DNA from: Charina bottae
Taxonomy: Eukaryota; Chordata; Lepidosauria; Squamata; Charinaidae
Length of the DNA: 64,000 bases
Reading direction: 5' to 3'
Assembly (NCBI GenBank): GCA_023362775.1
Contig: JALMGJ010000003.1
Span: forward strand, 184,595,225 to 184,659,224
The notes under the pieces were generated by a model. That model did not search any database. It was given only the letters and a program-made list of their open reading frames with translations, and was not told the DNA's origin. Below, piece after piece: positions 21,680 through 33,231 of the stretch (positions are counted from its first letter, which is position 1; the number at the start of each line of letters is the position of its first letter). A program made the position numbers and the translations under genes.

Positions 21680-22631
21680 TCAGTCCGTCACCTCCAGAAT
21701 ATCATCCATCCATCTTGCCCTTGGTCGGCCCCTCTTCCTTTTGCCTTCCACTTTCCCTAGCATCAGCTTCTTTTCCAGGATATCCTGTCTTCTCATTATG
21801 TGGCCAAAGTACTTCAGTTTTCCCTTTAATATCATTCCCTCAAGTGAGCAGTCTGGCTTTATTTTCTGGAGTATGGACTGGTTTGATCTTCTTGCAGTCC
21901 AAGGCACTCTCAGAATTTTCCTCCAACACCACAGTTCAAAAGCATCTACTGTATCTTCCTTCGCTCAGCCTTCCTTATGGTCCAGCTCTCGCAGCCATAG
22001 GTTACTACAGGGAATACCATTGCTTTAACTATGCGGACCTTTGTTGTCAGTGTGATGTCTCTGCTCTTAACTATTTTATCCAGATTTGCCATTGCTCTCC
22101 TCCCAAGAAGTAGACGTCTTCTGATTTCCTGGCTGCAGTCAGCGTCCGCAGTAATCTTTGCGCCTAGAAATACAAAGTCTGTCACTGCCTCCACTTTTTC
22201 TCCCTCTATTTGCCAGTTATCAATCAAGCTGGTTGCCATAATCTTGGTTTTTTTGAGGTTTAACTGCAACCCAGCTTTTGCACTTTCTTCTTTCACCTTC
22301 GTCATAAGGCTCCTCAACTCCTCGCTTTCAGCCATCAAAGTGGTATCATCTGCATATCTGAGATTGTTAATGTTTCTTCCAGCGATTTTAACTCCAGCCT
22401 TGGATTCCTCAAGCCCAGCACATCGCATGATGTGTTCTGTGTACAGGTTGAATAGGTAGCGTGAGAGTATACAACCCTGCCGTACTCCTTTCCCAATCTT
22501 AAACCAGTCCGTTGTTCCGTGCTCTGATCTTACCATTGCTACTTGGTCGTTATACAGATTCCTCAGGAGGCAGACCGCCCGGGGTCCCTCCTTGTGGGGG
22601 AGATGGGCGGGATATAAATGTAATAATGTAA

Positions 22632-22674
<43 letters not shown>

Positions 22675-23131
22675 GATGACTTGGTATCCCCATACCACCA
22701 AGAACTTGCCACAATTTGTTATGATCCACATAGTCAAAAGCTTTAGAATAGTCAATAAAACAGAAATAGATATTTTTCTGAAACTCCCTGGCTTTCTCCA
22801 TTATCCAGCGGATATTGGCAATTTTGTCTCTAGTTCCTCTGTCTTTTCTAAACCCAGCTTGTGCATCTGGCAATTCTCACTCCATGAATTTCTGGAGTCT
22901 ACCTTGCAAGATCTTGAGCATTACCTTACTGGCATGTGAAATAAGTGCCACTGTTCGATAGTTTCAACATTCTTTAGTGCTTCCCTTTTTTGGTATGGTT
23001 GATTTTTTTCCAATCTGATGGCCATTCTTGTGTTTTCCAAATTTGCTGGCATATGGCATGCATCACCTTGACAGCATCATCTTGCAAGATTTGAAACAGT
23101 TCAGCTGGGATACTGTCGTCTCCTGCTGCCT
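21680..23131 (-). pseudogene. BovB reverse transcriptase and C-terminal region
   Basis: The minus-strand blocks include QAGFRKDRGTRDKIANIRW and motif A FIDYSKAFDYVDH, with the usual Cys of FDCVDH here a Tyr. Motif B is GKGVRQGCILS and motif C is NNLRYADDTTLMAE. Then come KAGLQLNLKKTKIM and the C-terminal RIVKAMVFPVVTYGCESWT and TARRSNQSILQ…YFGHIMRR segments. The catalytic Asp residues are present. Coding is interrupted by the nested SINE tail between motif A and motif B and by at least one frameshift near 21950. Confidence 0.9.
22576..22672 (+). repeat. SINE/LINE 3'-tail insertion in BovB
   Basis: 97 bp absent from the second BovB copy at the equivalent site (38118). It has GGGGGAGATGGGCGGGATA followed by an (AAAT/TAAA)n tail. 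It looks like a very short 5'-truncated SINE tail. No clear TSD. Confidence 0.7.
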
Positions 23132-23150
23132 TGTTATTAGCAATGCTTCT

Positions 23151-24328
23151 CTTTTTTTCTTCAAATTTTATTAGGTTTTAAATTTACATAGATAAAAGTT
23201 TGAAACAGAAAGGAAAATGGAAATACAAATCAAGAAAAAAGAAAAGATAAAAAAGTGTAGTAAAGTAAAAAAGAAAAAAGATAAAGCTGAAACATAGAAT
23301 TTAGTCAACTTCCGATTTGTATCTGGTCATGATATTTTAACAATTTTATCTTACATGCTAGGTCTATATAAAACATTAAAGAATATTTCTTGTCTATTAT
23401 ATCAATATATATATATTAATCTTCAAATCCCCATATAAGCTTTGTTCCTCCCGCATCTTGTAAATAGTCAGTTAATGGTTTCCACTCTTTAAGAAAATAA
23501 TAATTTGAATTTTCTTTTAATAAACATGTCAGTTTATCATTCTCTGCCATATCCATCAATTTTAACATCCAATCTTGTATTGTAGGCGATATTTGGTTTT
23601 TCCAATTTTGTGCATATATAAGTCTTGCTGCTGTAATCATATATTGCATAATTCTTGTAAATTGCTTCCAAGGTTGTCCATCAATTATTCCCAATAAAAA
23701 AAATTCCGGTTTAAATGGAACTTGAATTTGTAATATATTTTGCATCAATAAATGTATTTGAGTCCAAAATTTCTTTGCAATCTCACATGTCCACCACATA
23801 TGGTAAAAAGACCCCTCTTTTTTTTACATTTCCAACATAAGTTGGAAACATTCCCATACATTTTAGAAAGTTTTTGTGGGGTCATATACCATCTGTACAT
23901 CATCTTATAAAATTTTTCTTTTAAATTATAGCACAAAGTAAATTTTAGTCCTTTAGTCCACATATCTTCCCATTGTTGCATTTGAATGTTATGACCAATA
24001 TTTTTAGCCCATTTAATCATACAATCTTTAACTTGTTCCTCTACCATTTCACCTTTTAACAATAATTTATACATTTTTGCAATTAGACGATCATCTGTCT
24101 CACATAATTGTAACTCAAATTCCGATTTGGTTTGTTCAAATTCAAAGTCTTATCTAATTTAAATTTCTCTACGAGCTGCATATATGAAAGCCATTGAAAA
24201 GTATATCCCTCTGATGCCAATTCTTCTATTGATTTAATTATATATTGTCCTTGTTCTTTCTTTAAAAAGTCTTTGTAGGTTAACCATTTATCTTTATTTC
24301 TTACTTCTGTTCTGTAGAATGCTTCTTG
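23151..24328 (-). mobile_element. 5'-truncated L1 nested in BovB
   Basis: A 19-bp TSD TGTTATTAGCAATGCTTCT (23132-23150 and 24329-24347) brackets it. The minus-strand reading gives the L1 ORF2 C-terminus ([14 protein letters not shown]…, RWYMTPQKLSKMY, CWKCKKK, WWTCEIAKKFW, MQYMITAARLIYAQ), with one frameshift at the Cys block (~23815). The 3' UTR lies at 23160-23410, with T-rich sequence on the plus strand at the 3' end. The insertion postdates the BovB. Confidence 0.93.
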
Positions 24329-24347
24329 TGTTATTAGCAATGCTTCT

Positions 24348-24890
24348 TAAGGCCCATTCAACCTCACTCTTCAGGATGTCTGGCTCTAACTCACTGACCA
24401 CACTGTCAAAGCTATCTCCAATATTATTATCCTTCCTATACAGATCTTCCGTATATTCTTGCCACCTTTTCTTGATCTCTTCTGCTTCTGTTAGGTCCTT
24501 ACCATCTTTGTTTTTGATCATACCCATTTTTGCCTGGAATTTACCTCCGATGTTTCTAATTTTCTGGAAAAGGTCTCTTGTCCTTCCTATTCTATTGTCT
24601 TCTTCCACTTCTGCACATTGCTTGTTTAAAAATAATTCCTTATCTCTTCTGGCTAACCTCTGGAATTTTGCATTTAACTGGGCATATCTCCCCCTATCAC
24701 TGTTGCCTTTTGCTTTCCTTCTTTCTTGGGCTACTTCCAGTGTCTCAGCAGACAGCCATCTTGCCTTCTTGGTTTTCTTTTTCTTTGGGACGTTTTTTGT
24801 TGCCGCCTCCTGAACAATGTTGCGAAGTTCTGTCCGTAGTTCTTCTGGGACCCTATCTACTAAATCTAGTCCCTTAAATCTATTCTTCAC
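24348..24890 (-). pseudogene. BovB linker region between endonuclease and RT
   Basis: Reads KNRFKGLDLVDRVPEEL…KKARWLSAETLEVAQERRKAKG…MGMIKNKDGKDLTEAEEIKKRWQEYTEDLY…LEPDILKSEVEWALRSI, the hallmark BovB stretch just before the RT. It is cut at IANN by the L1 insertion and continues beyond 23131. Confidence 0.88.
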
Positions 24891-25122
24891 TCCACTGCAT
24901 ATTCCTTAGAAATATTAGTGAGCTCATATCTAACTGATCTATGGGTCTTCCCTATTCTCTTTAGTCTGATTCTAAATTTTGCAATAAGAAGTTTGTGATC
25001 TGAACTACAGTCAGTTCCAGGTTTTGTTTTTCCGACTGTATAGATGTCTGCCACCTTTGGCTGCAAAGGATGTAGTCAATCTGATTTCGGTGTTGACCAT
25101 CTGGTGAAGTCCATGTATAAAG

Positions 25123-25734
25123 TCATCTTTTAGGTTGTTGGAAGAGAGTGTTTGTTATGCACAGTGAGTTGTCTTGGCAAAATTCTATCAGCCTATGTCC
25201 TACTTCATTTTGTTCTCCCAGACCATGCTTGCCTGTAATTCTAGGTGTCGTTTGACTACCCACCTTAGCATTCCAGTCTCCTGTAATGAAAATAACATCT
25301 CTTTTTGGTGTATTATCCACTAGGTGCTGCAGATCCTCATAGAACTGATCTACTTCTGCTTCTTCAGCATCTGTGGTTGGGGCGTATATTTGGATCACTG
25401 TGATGTTAAATGGCTTACTCTGAATTTGAATTGAGATCATTCTATCATTTTTTGGATTGTATCCAAGCACTGCTTTAGCCACTTTATTATTAATTATGAA
25501 GGCTACTCCATTTCTTCTGTGGTCCTCTTGTCCACAGTAGTAGATCTGGTGGTCATCTGATGTGAAGTGGCCCATTCCAGTCCATTTCAGTTCACTGACA
25601 CCTAAAATGTCTATATTTAATCTTGACATCTCACCAATAACCACATCCAATTTACCCTGGCTCATAGATCTTACATTCCAGGTTCCTGGTGTGTTGATCT
25701 TTAGAACATCGGATTCGTCGTTCACCACCAGCAC
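25123..25734 (-). pseudogene. BovB endonuclease domain (APE-like)
   Basis: 203 codons. Visible APE-type motifs are TWNVRSM (Asn, residues ~18-24), SELKW (Glu ~49), GVAFIIN, IYAPT and GDWNAKVG (Asp/Asn ~153-156). This domain nicks target DNA to prime reverse transcription. The frame ends at ~25123, while the domain's C-terminal His motif lies beyond in another frame. The 5' portion (25750-26081) has overlapping short frames and resembles the BovB leader. It is broken but little diverged. Confidence 0.85.
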
Positions 25735-26483
25735 CGTCGGCCGCTAGCCGTCCTTTCAGCTTTGAGCTAGCTGCGTCATCACATCTGGGGCTAGTTGAAC
25801 GTATCCTCTGTTCCTCCCCAGTAGCATTTTGACCATCTTCCGACCTGGGAGTCCCATCTTCCGATGGTATACCGACATATCTCTGGTTGTACTGATCCAT
25901 TTAGTTTTCACGGCAAGAATACTGGGGTGGGTTGCCATTACCTTCCCCAGGAATCGTATTTATTCTGACCTCTCTGCCACGACCTTCCCATCTTGGGTGT
26001 CCCTTCACGGTTTAGCTCATGGTTTTATTGAGGTGCTCAAGCTCCAGCACCACGACAAGGTAACAATCTCCTTTGCTGGAGATGTCCTATTTTAGAGGTC
26101 ATCCAAAAGGGTGAATCTTTTAAGGGCATGGTTTGGTGAGGTTTAAAACTCAATTTATTGAAATATTTTATATTTTTGCCTTCTGAGGACACTCATTGCT
26201 CTACTACATATCATTTTTCTTTTGCTTTCTTTCCTGATTTAGGCTACAAAGATCTTCCAGTGCTTTCCAGGGGAAATTCACATTAGCATGACTCTTCTAC
26301 TATATCATAAGTCTATAATTGTCTAGTATTTTTATAGTAGTACTAACTGGATTAACTGATGAAAGTCTGGAGTGAAATGATTAAAATTATGCCACTCAAC
26401 ATCTTTGCATCATTCTTTACTGCTCACAATATTTCAAAGAGGTCTTAATTAGGAATTTCTAAAGTGTCTTCAAGTCTGTAGAC

Positions 26484-26645
26484 CAGTGCTTTCCAAACTG
26501 CCACCGTTGGCGACACACCAACATAACATGGATGTGGTGGCGGGGGCGTGCACGGAGGCAGCACGGGGGGGGCATGGCGGCGGTGGCAGCGGTGGTGGCC
26601 TCGTGTTTTCCGCTAAAAGGCAGAAGCGCTGATGGCACGCCGCTG
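26484..26645 (+). mobile_element. hAT MITE, truncated copy
   Basis: Starts CAGTGCTTTCCAAACTG and shares the GGCGACACACCAAC module with the MITEs at 5277 and 56900. The right terminal repeat is missing. The interior is GC-rich (GGTGGCGG-type). Confidence 0.65.
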
Positions 26646-26893
26646 CCGTGATGTTATTCCTCTTGTTAAGCGTGAGCAGAAGTCATCTTGAGACATCTCT
26701 GTACAATGTAGGAGTTAACAGCTGAAGAGACATACCATTGGAACCAATGAGTGCACATGCAATCATTTCCCTTCTCTACTTTCAGTTCTCACATAAGCAG
26801 GCAAAGTGTCTCATACGATTATTCTTATTGTTACAAAATTTTCAACCAACCTTTCAGATACAGCTTTCCAAGCTATCTTCAATGCATAGAAAA

Positions 26894-26968
26894 AAGGAAG
26901 GAAGGAAGGAAGGAAGGAAGGAAGGAAGGAAGGAAGGAAGGAAGGAAGGAAGGAAGGAAGGAAGGAAG
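26894..26968. repeat. (GGAA)n microsatellite
   Basis: About 75 bp of perfect GGAA/AAGG repeat. It produces artefactual KEGRKEGR-type frames. Confidence 0.95.
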
Positions 26969-26969
26969 T

Positions 26970-27815
26970 CATATGGATGACCTTGGGGATAAATACATTT
27001 GTAAAAATTGACAAAATTCAGAATTCAGACAAAATATAGCACTGCATACTCCAAATGCAAACATAACTCTCGAGCAGGTTGAAAAGTGGCATCAAGGCTT
27101 TTCTTTTCATTTTGAGCTTTCTTAAACATAATTTTCCCTTGTTTTTTTATGATGGCTCACAGAACTATTCAGTAATAGCTATTACACATAATTACTAATA
27201 CCATTAAACCTCAGCTACACCCAAGACATGTATTGTCCTATTAATCTCAATACTTATTCTTATGGACTAAGAAATATTTGGATAGGGCTGAGCCAACATA
27301 TATTACAGTAGCATTTCTCTCCTAGATAACCTAAGCAATCATACAATGCAATGTGATAAAAATGATAATTTTACATTAATTAATTCAAGTCTCAGAATAT
27401 TCTTCAAATGTTTAGACCCTTCCACTTAGAACTGGAATTTTATAATAAATGTCTTACAAGAAGTTTCATATACTTAAATTATCTTAATAGGCTGCCTTCA
27501 GTTTTCATCAGTACAAGCCAAATAACATTTATAATGGTGAGGAGGGTCAAATTCAGTGCTTGTCAAAATTACTTTTAGTGCATATTCCAGGCTGGAAATA
27601 GATATGTCTAATTTGTCCTGTTATGCCCCATGATGCCTTTAGGTGGATGCGCAACCGCTACCAGGAGTTCTTATCCTGGCAATATCAAGTTTGTATTGCT
27701 TTTATTTAAAGGCAAAATTGTATTTAGCCAAATGACTGCAATTCAGTTAAGATCTCTAGTGAGTTCTAGATTGTCTTTTTCACAATCCCAACTGTTAGTT
27801 CAAAAGAGGTCACGT
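26970..27815. other. No recognised feature
   Basis: AT-rich sequence without a nameable repeat or gene. Confidence 0.5.
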
Positions 27816-27819
27816 GTTT

Positions 27820-28315
27820 GTGTGTGAATTCCCTTCTCACCCCTTTGGGTCCTCTACCAGGGGCCTGGGAGGGTTCCGCCCAGTATCTTAGCTGTTCCTA
27901 GCACTGTACTCTTCTGGACAGAGAGCTCTGATGTTGTTCCTGGGATCCATTGGAGCCACTCTTTCCCAGCTTAGGAGTCACAGCCCCGAGTGCTCCCACC
28001 ACCACCGGGACCACTTTGGCCTTCACTTTCCACATCCTCTCTAGTTCCTCCGTCAGGCCCTGGTACTTCTCCAGCTTCTCATATTCCTTCTTCCTGATGT
28101 TGCTGTCACTTGGCACTGCTATATCTATCACCACCACTATCTTCTGGTACTTGTCTACTATCACGATGTCTGGTTGATTGGCCAGTACCTGCCGTCCATC
28201 TGGATCTGGAAGACCCACAGGATCTTAGCCCTGTCATTCTCCATGACCTTTTGTGAAATCTTACATCTGGACTTAGGAGGGTCTAGCCCATACACCCTGT
28301 AGATGTTCCTGCATA
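27820..28315 (-). pseudogene. R4/Dong-like LINE C-terminus (restriction-like endonuclease)
   Basis: The minus-strand frame (28218 down to 27898) reads RQVLANQPDIVIVDKYQKIVVVIDIAVPSDSNIRKKE…LEKYQGLTEELERMW…PVVVGALGAVTPKLG. The PDI…DIAVP spacing matches the PD–D catalytic pattern of the C-terminal restriction-like endonuclease in R2/R4-type LINEs. Decayed coding continues to ~28315. The 3' end GGGGTGAGAAGGGAA (27821-27835 on the plus strand as complement) is shared with the second copy at 46436. The RT is missing, so this is a 5'-truncated insertion. Confidence 0.65.
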
Positions 28316-28319
28316 AAAT

Positions 28320-29190
28320 ATATGTATATGTGTAATATATATTAATATGGCAAAATCTAATGAGATTGATGGCTAGAATATCAAAATATTATGATACCTG
28401 GTGATATTGGCCATGTTTTTAAAAATATTTTTGTTTTGGTGTCCACACCTGGAACTACTTGCAGACTCAAGCATCCCACCATTGTCCCCAGTCCACAAGT
28501 TGATTTACCATTAGACTGGGAAAACAAATAAATTCCATGATAAACTTGTGTTATCTCCACAGAGGAAGTCAAAACAAGGCACTGAGTAGTCTCGTGAAGT
28601 AGGAAACTGGTGCTTCACTCCTATAAAGTTATTTATAGGGTTTCAGACAAAACAATAAAGGAATCATTAATTCCAGAGCTGTGTTCAGGCCAGATCAAGA
28701 AACAGAGAAAAACAGGTTACTGCAACTGATATTGGAGAAATAAATCTAGTCACTCCCTACTGAAGTGTAATTAAATAAATACAAGTATTGATTTTTGTCA
28801 ACATCCAACTCAAGGAATGGCTTGCTATAATTAGTAAAATTAGATAATTATCTGTTTCCATTTTGTAATTGCATTACAAAAAACATTCACTCTTTTATAT
28901 TCTCTTATCTTTCATATTCTTTCATGCATAACACAGTGCCATATTTTGCTCTGAAAGATAATTGGTAAAATTATAATTATGTTTTTAGAATTTAACTCCT
29001 ACCAACACATGTTTCTTGGAAATCTATGCTGCTTTACTATGAAAATGTATCTTTGATTCAAATTGTTGGGAAAACATGGACTTCTTTTTGATAAATTTAA
29101 AAATCCTTTTCAGCACCACAAACCGAAGCAACAGGATTCAAATCATATTACATTTATAAATGTAAATGAACTTAGGTTTAAGTAAATGAA
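28320..29190. other. No recognised feature
   Basis: AT-rich, no gene or named repeat seen. Confidence 0.5.
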
Positions 29191-29449
29191 TTGATTGACT
29201 GATTATGTGACATCAAGCTGGTGTTGATTCTCAGCAACCACATAGATGGATTTTCTTTAGGATGATCTGTTCCCAGTCTAGCTCATCACTGCTGTAATGA
29301 GCCTATCCATCTTGTTGTCATTCTCTTCTTCTTCCCTCCACCTTTTCCAGTATTATGGACTTCTCAAAGGATAATGTGCATAATGTGTCCAAAATATGAT
29401 AAGTTGAGACTGATCATTTGAGCCTTGATTGAGAAGTCTAGACTGATTT

Positions 29450-30123
29450 GTCTATGAAGGTTCTCAGTCATCCAGGTGGAATTGTCTGTAGCTTGAATCA
29501 TGTCAACTGGATTTCTATTTTCTCAGTGGAAACGTTTCGCTCCTTATTCAAGGAGCTTCTTCAGTCTGAGGAAAGTTAGTAAGGGAATCCTTAAATATGT
29601 TTCTAGGTGGCTGTGTGACCTTCCACCTGGGGCTAGGTCATGGTTAAGATTACCATGCTGCTGTTGAGCTTGAGAAATGGTCTTAATCTTCCTAGGCACA
29701 GAAGACAAAGCAGGAAGGAAGATAGGGGAAAGATTGTGCCTGAGGCCCCCGCCTCTATTCAAGGAAGGATTTTCCAAGTTGGCATAAATGGATTCCTTGA
29801 CCCCTCTCTCAAACCACCTATCTTCTCTGTCTAAAATGTGAACATTAATGTCCTCAAAAAGACAATTAATGCCTAGGAAGATTAAGACCATTTCGCAAGC
29901 TCAACAGCAGCATGGTAATCTTAACGATCCTCCTTTAGATGATAAAGGGTCTTAGAAATAACATCTCAAAATAACCATGACCTAGCCCCAGGTGCAAGTT
30001 CACACAGCCACCTAGAAACATATTTAAGGATTCCCTTACTAACTTTCCTCAGACTGAAGAAGCTCCTTGGATAAGGAGCGAAACGTTTTCACTGAGAAAA
30101 TAGAAATCCAGTTGACATGATTC
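29450..30123 (+). mobile_element. Penelope-like element copy 2, fold-back form
   Basis: A 16-bp TSD AAGTCTAGACTGATTT (29434-29449 and 30124-30139). The right part (about 29872-30123) is the sense 3' end of the PLE. The left part (29450-~29860) is the same region in reverse, reaching further into the coding sequence. The minus-strand frame gives FEDINVHILDREDRWFERG…LNRGGGLRHNLSPIF. Arms of about 250 bp can pair. The left arm lacks a segment of about 45 bp found in the right arm. Only GIY-YIG tail and 3' end remain. Confidence 0.88.
30046..30100 (+). ncRNA. Hammerhead-like motif, PLE copy 2 (right arm)
   Basis: CTGAAGA (30054-30060), extra A, 7-bp stem, GAAA (30080-30083). An inverted twin sits in the left arm (about 29535-29575). 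Confidence 0.5.
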
Positions 30124-30631
30124 AAGTCTAGACTGATTTTTTTTATTATCCATTTGTTCGTTTTCTTGGTTATCCATGGTATTCGCAAAAGTCTTCTGCA
30201 ACCCCAAAGTTCAAAAGAGTCAATATATTTTTCTATCTTGCTTTCACATCCATAGAGTATAACACAGAAACAATTCTGATCTTTGTAGGTGTAGACATAT
30301 CAGCATGTGAATATCTTTTCCAAGGACTTCATTGCTACCCTACCAAGTCTGTGGAATATTTCTTGACTGCTGGTTCCTTTACCATTGATAGGTGATCCTA
30401 AAAGGCAGAAGCTATCCATCACTTTAACATTTTCAGTGTCAGTTATAAGGCTGTACCTGTTGTCATTAGTTTGGTCTCCTTTATGTTAAATCTTAATCCC
30501 ATTTTTTTCACTATGCTCCTTTACTTTCACTAATAGATTTAGCAGATCATTTGAATATTCAGAGGAGTATCATCAGCATAGCACAGGTTATTGATATTTT
30601 TTCCTCCAGTTTTCAAACAATGAAATATATG

Positions 30632-30795
30632 TCTTGTCTTTAACCGTTCAGTTGTGTCCGACTCTTGGCGATTTTATGGATGAGAACTCTCCATGCTGCC
30701 CTATCAAGCATGGCTTCTTTCAATTGCTGGATGTTCGTCTTGGTTTCTGTTTTGATGGTGTGGAGCCAGCGTATTCCTGGCCTGCCCCTTCTTCT
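30632..30795 (-). repeat. RTE-like LINE 3'-region fragment
   Basis: Contains GTTCAGTTGTGTCCGACTC and the SRHHQNRNQDEHPAI-like region (CAATTGCTGGATGTTCGTCT). It resembles the 3' part of RTE elements common in reptiles. Boundaries are uncertain. Confidence 0.45.
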
Positions 30796-30796
30796 T

Positions 30797-30965
30797 TTTT
30801 TAATTAATTAACATTTAATTAAATTAATAATTATTTATTTATTAATATTAATATTAAATATTTATTTATTTAGTATAATTAAATATTGATTAATTAATTA
30901 ATTAAAGTTAATAATTTAATTAACATTTTGTTAATAATTTATTAATAAATACATTTACATTTAAT
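30797..30965. repeat. AT-only low-complexity tract
   Basis: About 170 bp made almost only of TTAATTAA/ATTTATTA-type words. Confidence 0.8.
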
Positions 30966-33230
30966 ACATTTATCACATTTGCTGCCTGCTTCACTCCATG
31001 ATGCTTCCTCTCAATTTATACTATTGTAGTTCATTGTTATAAATATGCTCACATGGCAAAAAAGCATTTGAAATATGTGCAGTAGATTGATTGCATATCA
31101 TGTGAGGATGAAGAACTACTGCAGCCATTAAATGGAAAAGATCATCTTATGAAGATGTTTGACAATCAAAATTGAACATAAAATGCCTCCCTAAGCTATA
31201 TTCTAGAAACTATTGTAGCCGAATTCAATATTACTAAACTAGCAGAGTCTTCAATTTTAACTGGCTTGAGATTTCAAGAATGGATGGTTATGGTTTTAGG
31301 AATGGTTTCATGGGATCAACGAAATTCATGTTTCAATAATGAACCTCTACAATTCATTAGAGAAAAAATTTGCTAATGTGGCAAACTGATGATGGGATAG
31401 CATAACTCAACTCTTATTTTAGAGGAGATCCTTTTTCAGAAAGATTAGTTTGAAATTTTCTCCACATTCATTACTCTCCAGGATTTATTTTTAATGCATG
31501 TCAATGTGTCACAATATAGCATTCATTAAAATGCTCGGATGGCTTTTGAAGAATTAGTAAATGTTTCATTCTTGGACCCTCTTGATGTAACCTGCCAATG
31601 GCACTTACAAGTAATGAGCCCATCTACATTCATGAAATACAAAGTTGTTATGTGGGAAGCTATAAGATCCCTATCATATATTTAAATACATTTAGTTTAA
31701 AAATTGTATGCAACTTCCCTGGGAATAAGCTGTTTTGAACGGAGTGGCTCTTTCTTTTGAAGTAAGGATTGCATTGCAACTGTCTGATCAGCAGAGCATT
31801 GAACAGATGACCCCTTAGTTATGAAGCCCAGATGTAATGCATATTAAAAGAAGTTGGCATCATCCTAAAAGAGGAAGAGAAACATGATTTATTTATTTAT
31901 TTAATCAACTTGCATGGCACCTCAATTACAAAGGCAACTTTAGCAGAATGTTACTGGAACCCATCATATTAGTTCTTACAAATACGTTTCATTTAATGGT
32001 TGTACTTTCATTTACTTTGATAGCTTCTGAAGTTGTCAGCTTGCCTAGTTCATTTAAGAGTGTTTTGCATAAGTTAATTATAAACCGGATAAAACAAATG
32101 GCATTCATGGAATGTTATTGGTTAGGTTAAGCACTTGGCAGTCAGGAAACGTGAGCAATAAAGCTGTAATTTTCAAATAACTTTTTTCTTTTGTTAAGTA
32201 TTTCATTGATATTAACTGGGTTATTTTGGAATGAAGAGCTTGTGTTTATATAACCCAAGGCAGAAAATGCTAACTCTTCATCTAGCAATTCCCTCATAAT
32301 TACTTCTCTGCATAATACATAGCAGTGCATGATCATGTGTTACACCTAGCTCTGTTATTTACAGATAACACAATCAATCACAAAATACCTGGAAATGATT
32401 TGCACTTCTGAAAATGACTGAACAGGAATGTTCTCTTTCCACAAAGCTTTTACACCTCAAAGAGTAATTCTAATTACCAAATAATTCAAATATAAAATAT
32501 TTAGTAACTAACACTACTTCAATTTGGGCAGATGGAATAAAAATGAAGTAGATTGTGCTTTAAATGGTGCTAGTGTTCCCCTTGTCTAGTGGAAGTCTTG
32601 CTCCCTCAAAAGATATATGAGTGCACAACATGCTTCTGGGAAATCACACTCTTTCTAAGGCATTACCCCACTAGTCACGTATAGCATAATCATAATATCA
32701 CCTACCCATCATTGAAGTGATGTCACATTTATGTTATTTTGGTACAACAATGGTTAGATGGTTCTAGAAGATGCTATACCTTGCTAGTGAGGAAGCACAC
32801 GGAAGGCAAGGAAAATATTTTCTGCATTTTCTGTCTTTTCAGCACAAATTCCAGTGATGTGGTTCTGCAGGTTCAGTGATTGCCTTGTCATTAAGAGAAC
32901 AGTTCCCAGTCGTTCCCTAGGTATTGAACTCATAAAGATGAATGTTTAGCTTTACATTTGCCAGCATTGTCTGTTACTGTACTCTCATAATCTTTGCTTC
33001 TATCCTGCTAATTATAATCTGAGGACTAGCATCGATGGAATGTTCTCAGGACCTTTCCCCACTATTGAATTGTAGTGCTAGCTACCCATTCTTGAGCTGT
33101 CAGAAAACTATACCAACATGACATTTGCTCTCCATGTTAATGAACCCTATTCTGCCTCTATTGCCTCTGTTCCCAGTCATTATCAATCACCTGACATCTC
33201 TCCAAAGTAATGGATAACAAGCTTGCTCTT
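30966..33230. other. No recognised gene
   Basis: A 2.2-kb AT-rich stretch. A short TTTATTTA tract at 31887-31905 may be a SINE tail in antisense. Otherwise nothing could be named. It may be unique intergenic or intronic DNA. Confidence 0.45.
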
Positions 33231-33231
33231 T

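Larger units (their letters stand above)
21576..26081 (-). mobile_element. Full-length BovB (RTE) LINE with nested insertions
   Basis: A 12-bp TSD ATGTCCTATTTT (21564-21575 and 26082-26093) bounds the element. Removing a nested L1 (about 1.2 kb) and a nested SINE tail (97 bp) leaves about 3.2 kb, the usual BovB length. On the minus strand the order is 5' UTR, APE-type endonuclease, linker, RT with YADD, C-terminal TARRSNQSILQ region, then a short 3' UTR ending in a GTCGGAAGCGACTGAATG segment. Frameshifts and stops interrupt the frame, so it is inactive. BovB is known for patchy distribution and horizontal transfer between squamates and ruminants. Confidence 0.93.
29195..30620 (-). pseudogene. 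Old RTE-type LINE fragment, split by a PLE
   Basis: Right part (30140-30600, minus strand): NINNLCYADDT-like motif C, a VKVKEHSEK-like helix, VKVMDSFCLLGSPINGKGTSSQEI, then LYGCESKIEKYIDSFELWGCRRLLRIPW. Left part (29195-29435): the YFGHIM…LEKVEGRRR C-terminal block. These belong to the RTE/BovB group but are much more decayed than the BovB at 21.6 kb, so this is an older or different RTE family. PLE copy 2 sits between the two parts. Confidence 0.65.

Noticed and set aside
22031..22459. 142-codon plus-strand frame across BovB
   Set aside because: It is antisense to the recognised BovB RT (YADD and flanking motifs) and recurs antisense in the second copy at 37573. It is a shadow frame.
26738..27014. 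KEGRKEGR/LPSFLPSF frames at 26.7-27.0 kb
   Set aside because: Translation of a (GGAA)n microsatellite.
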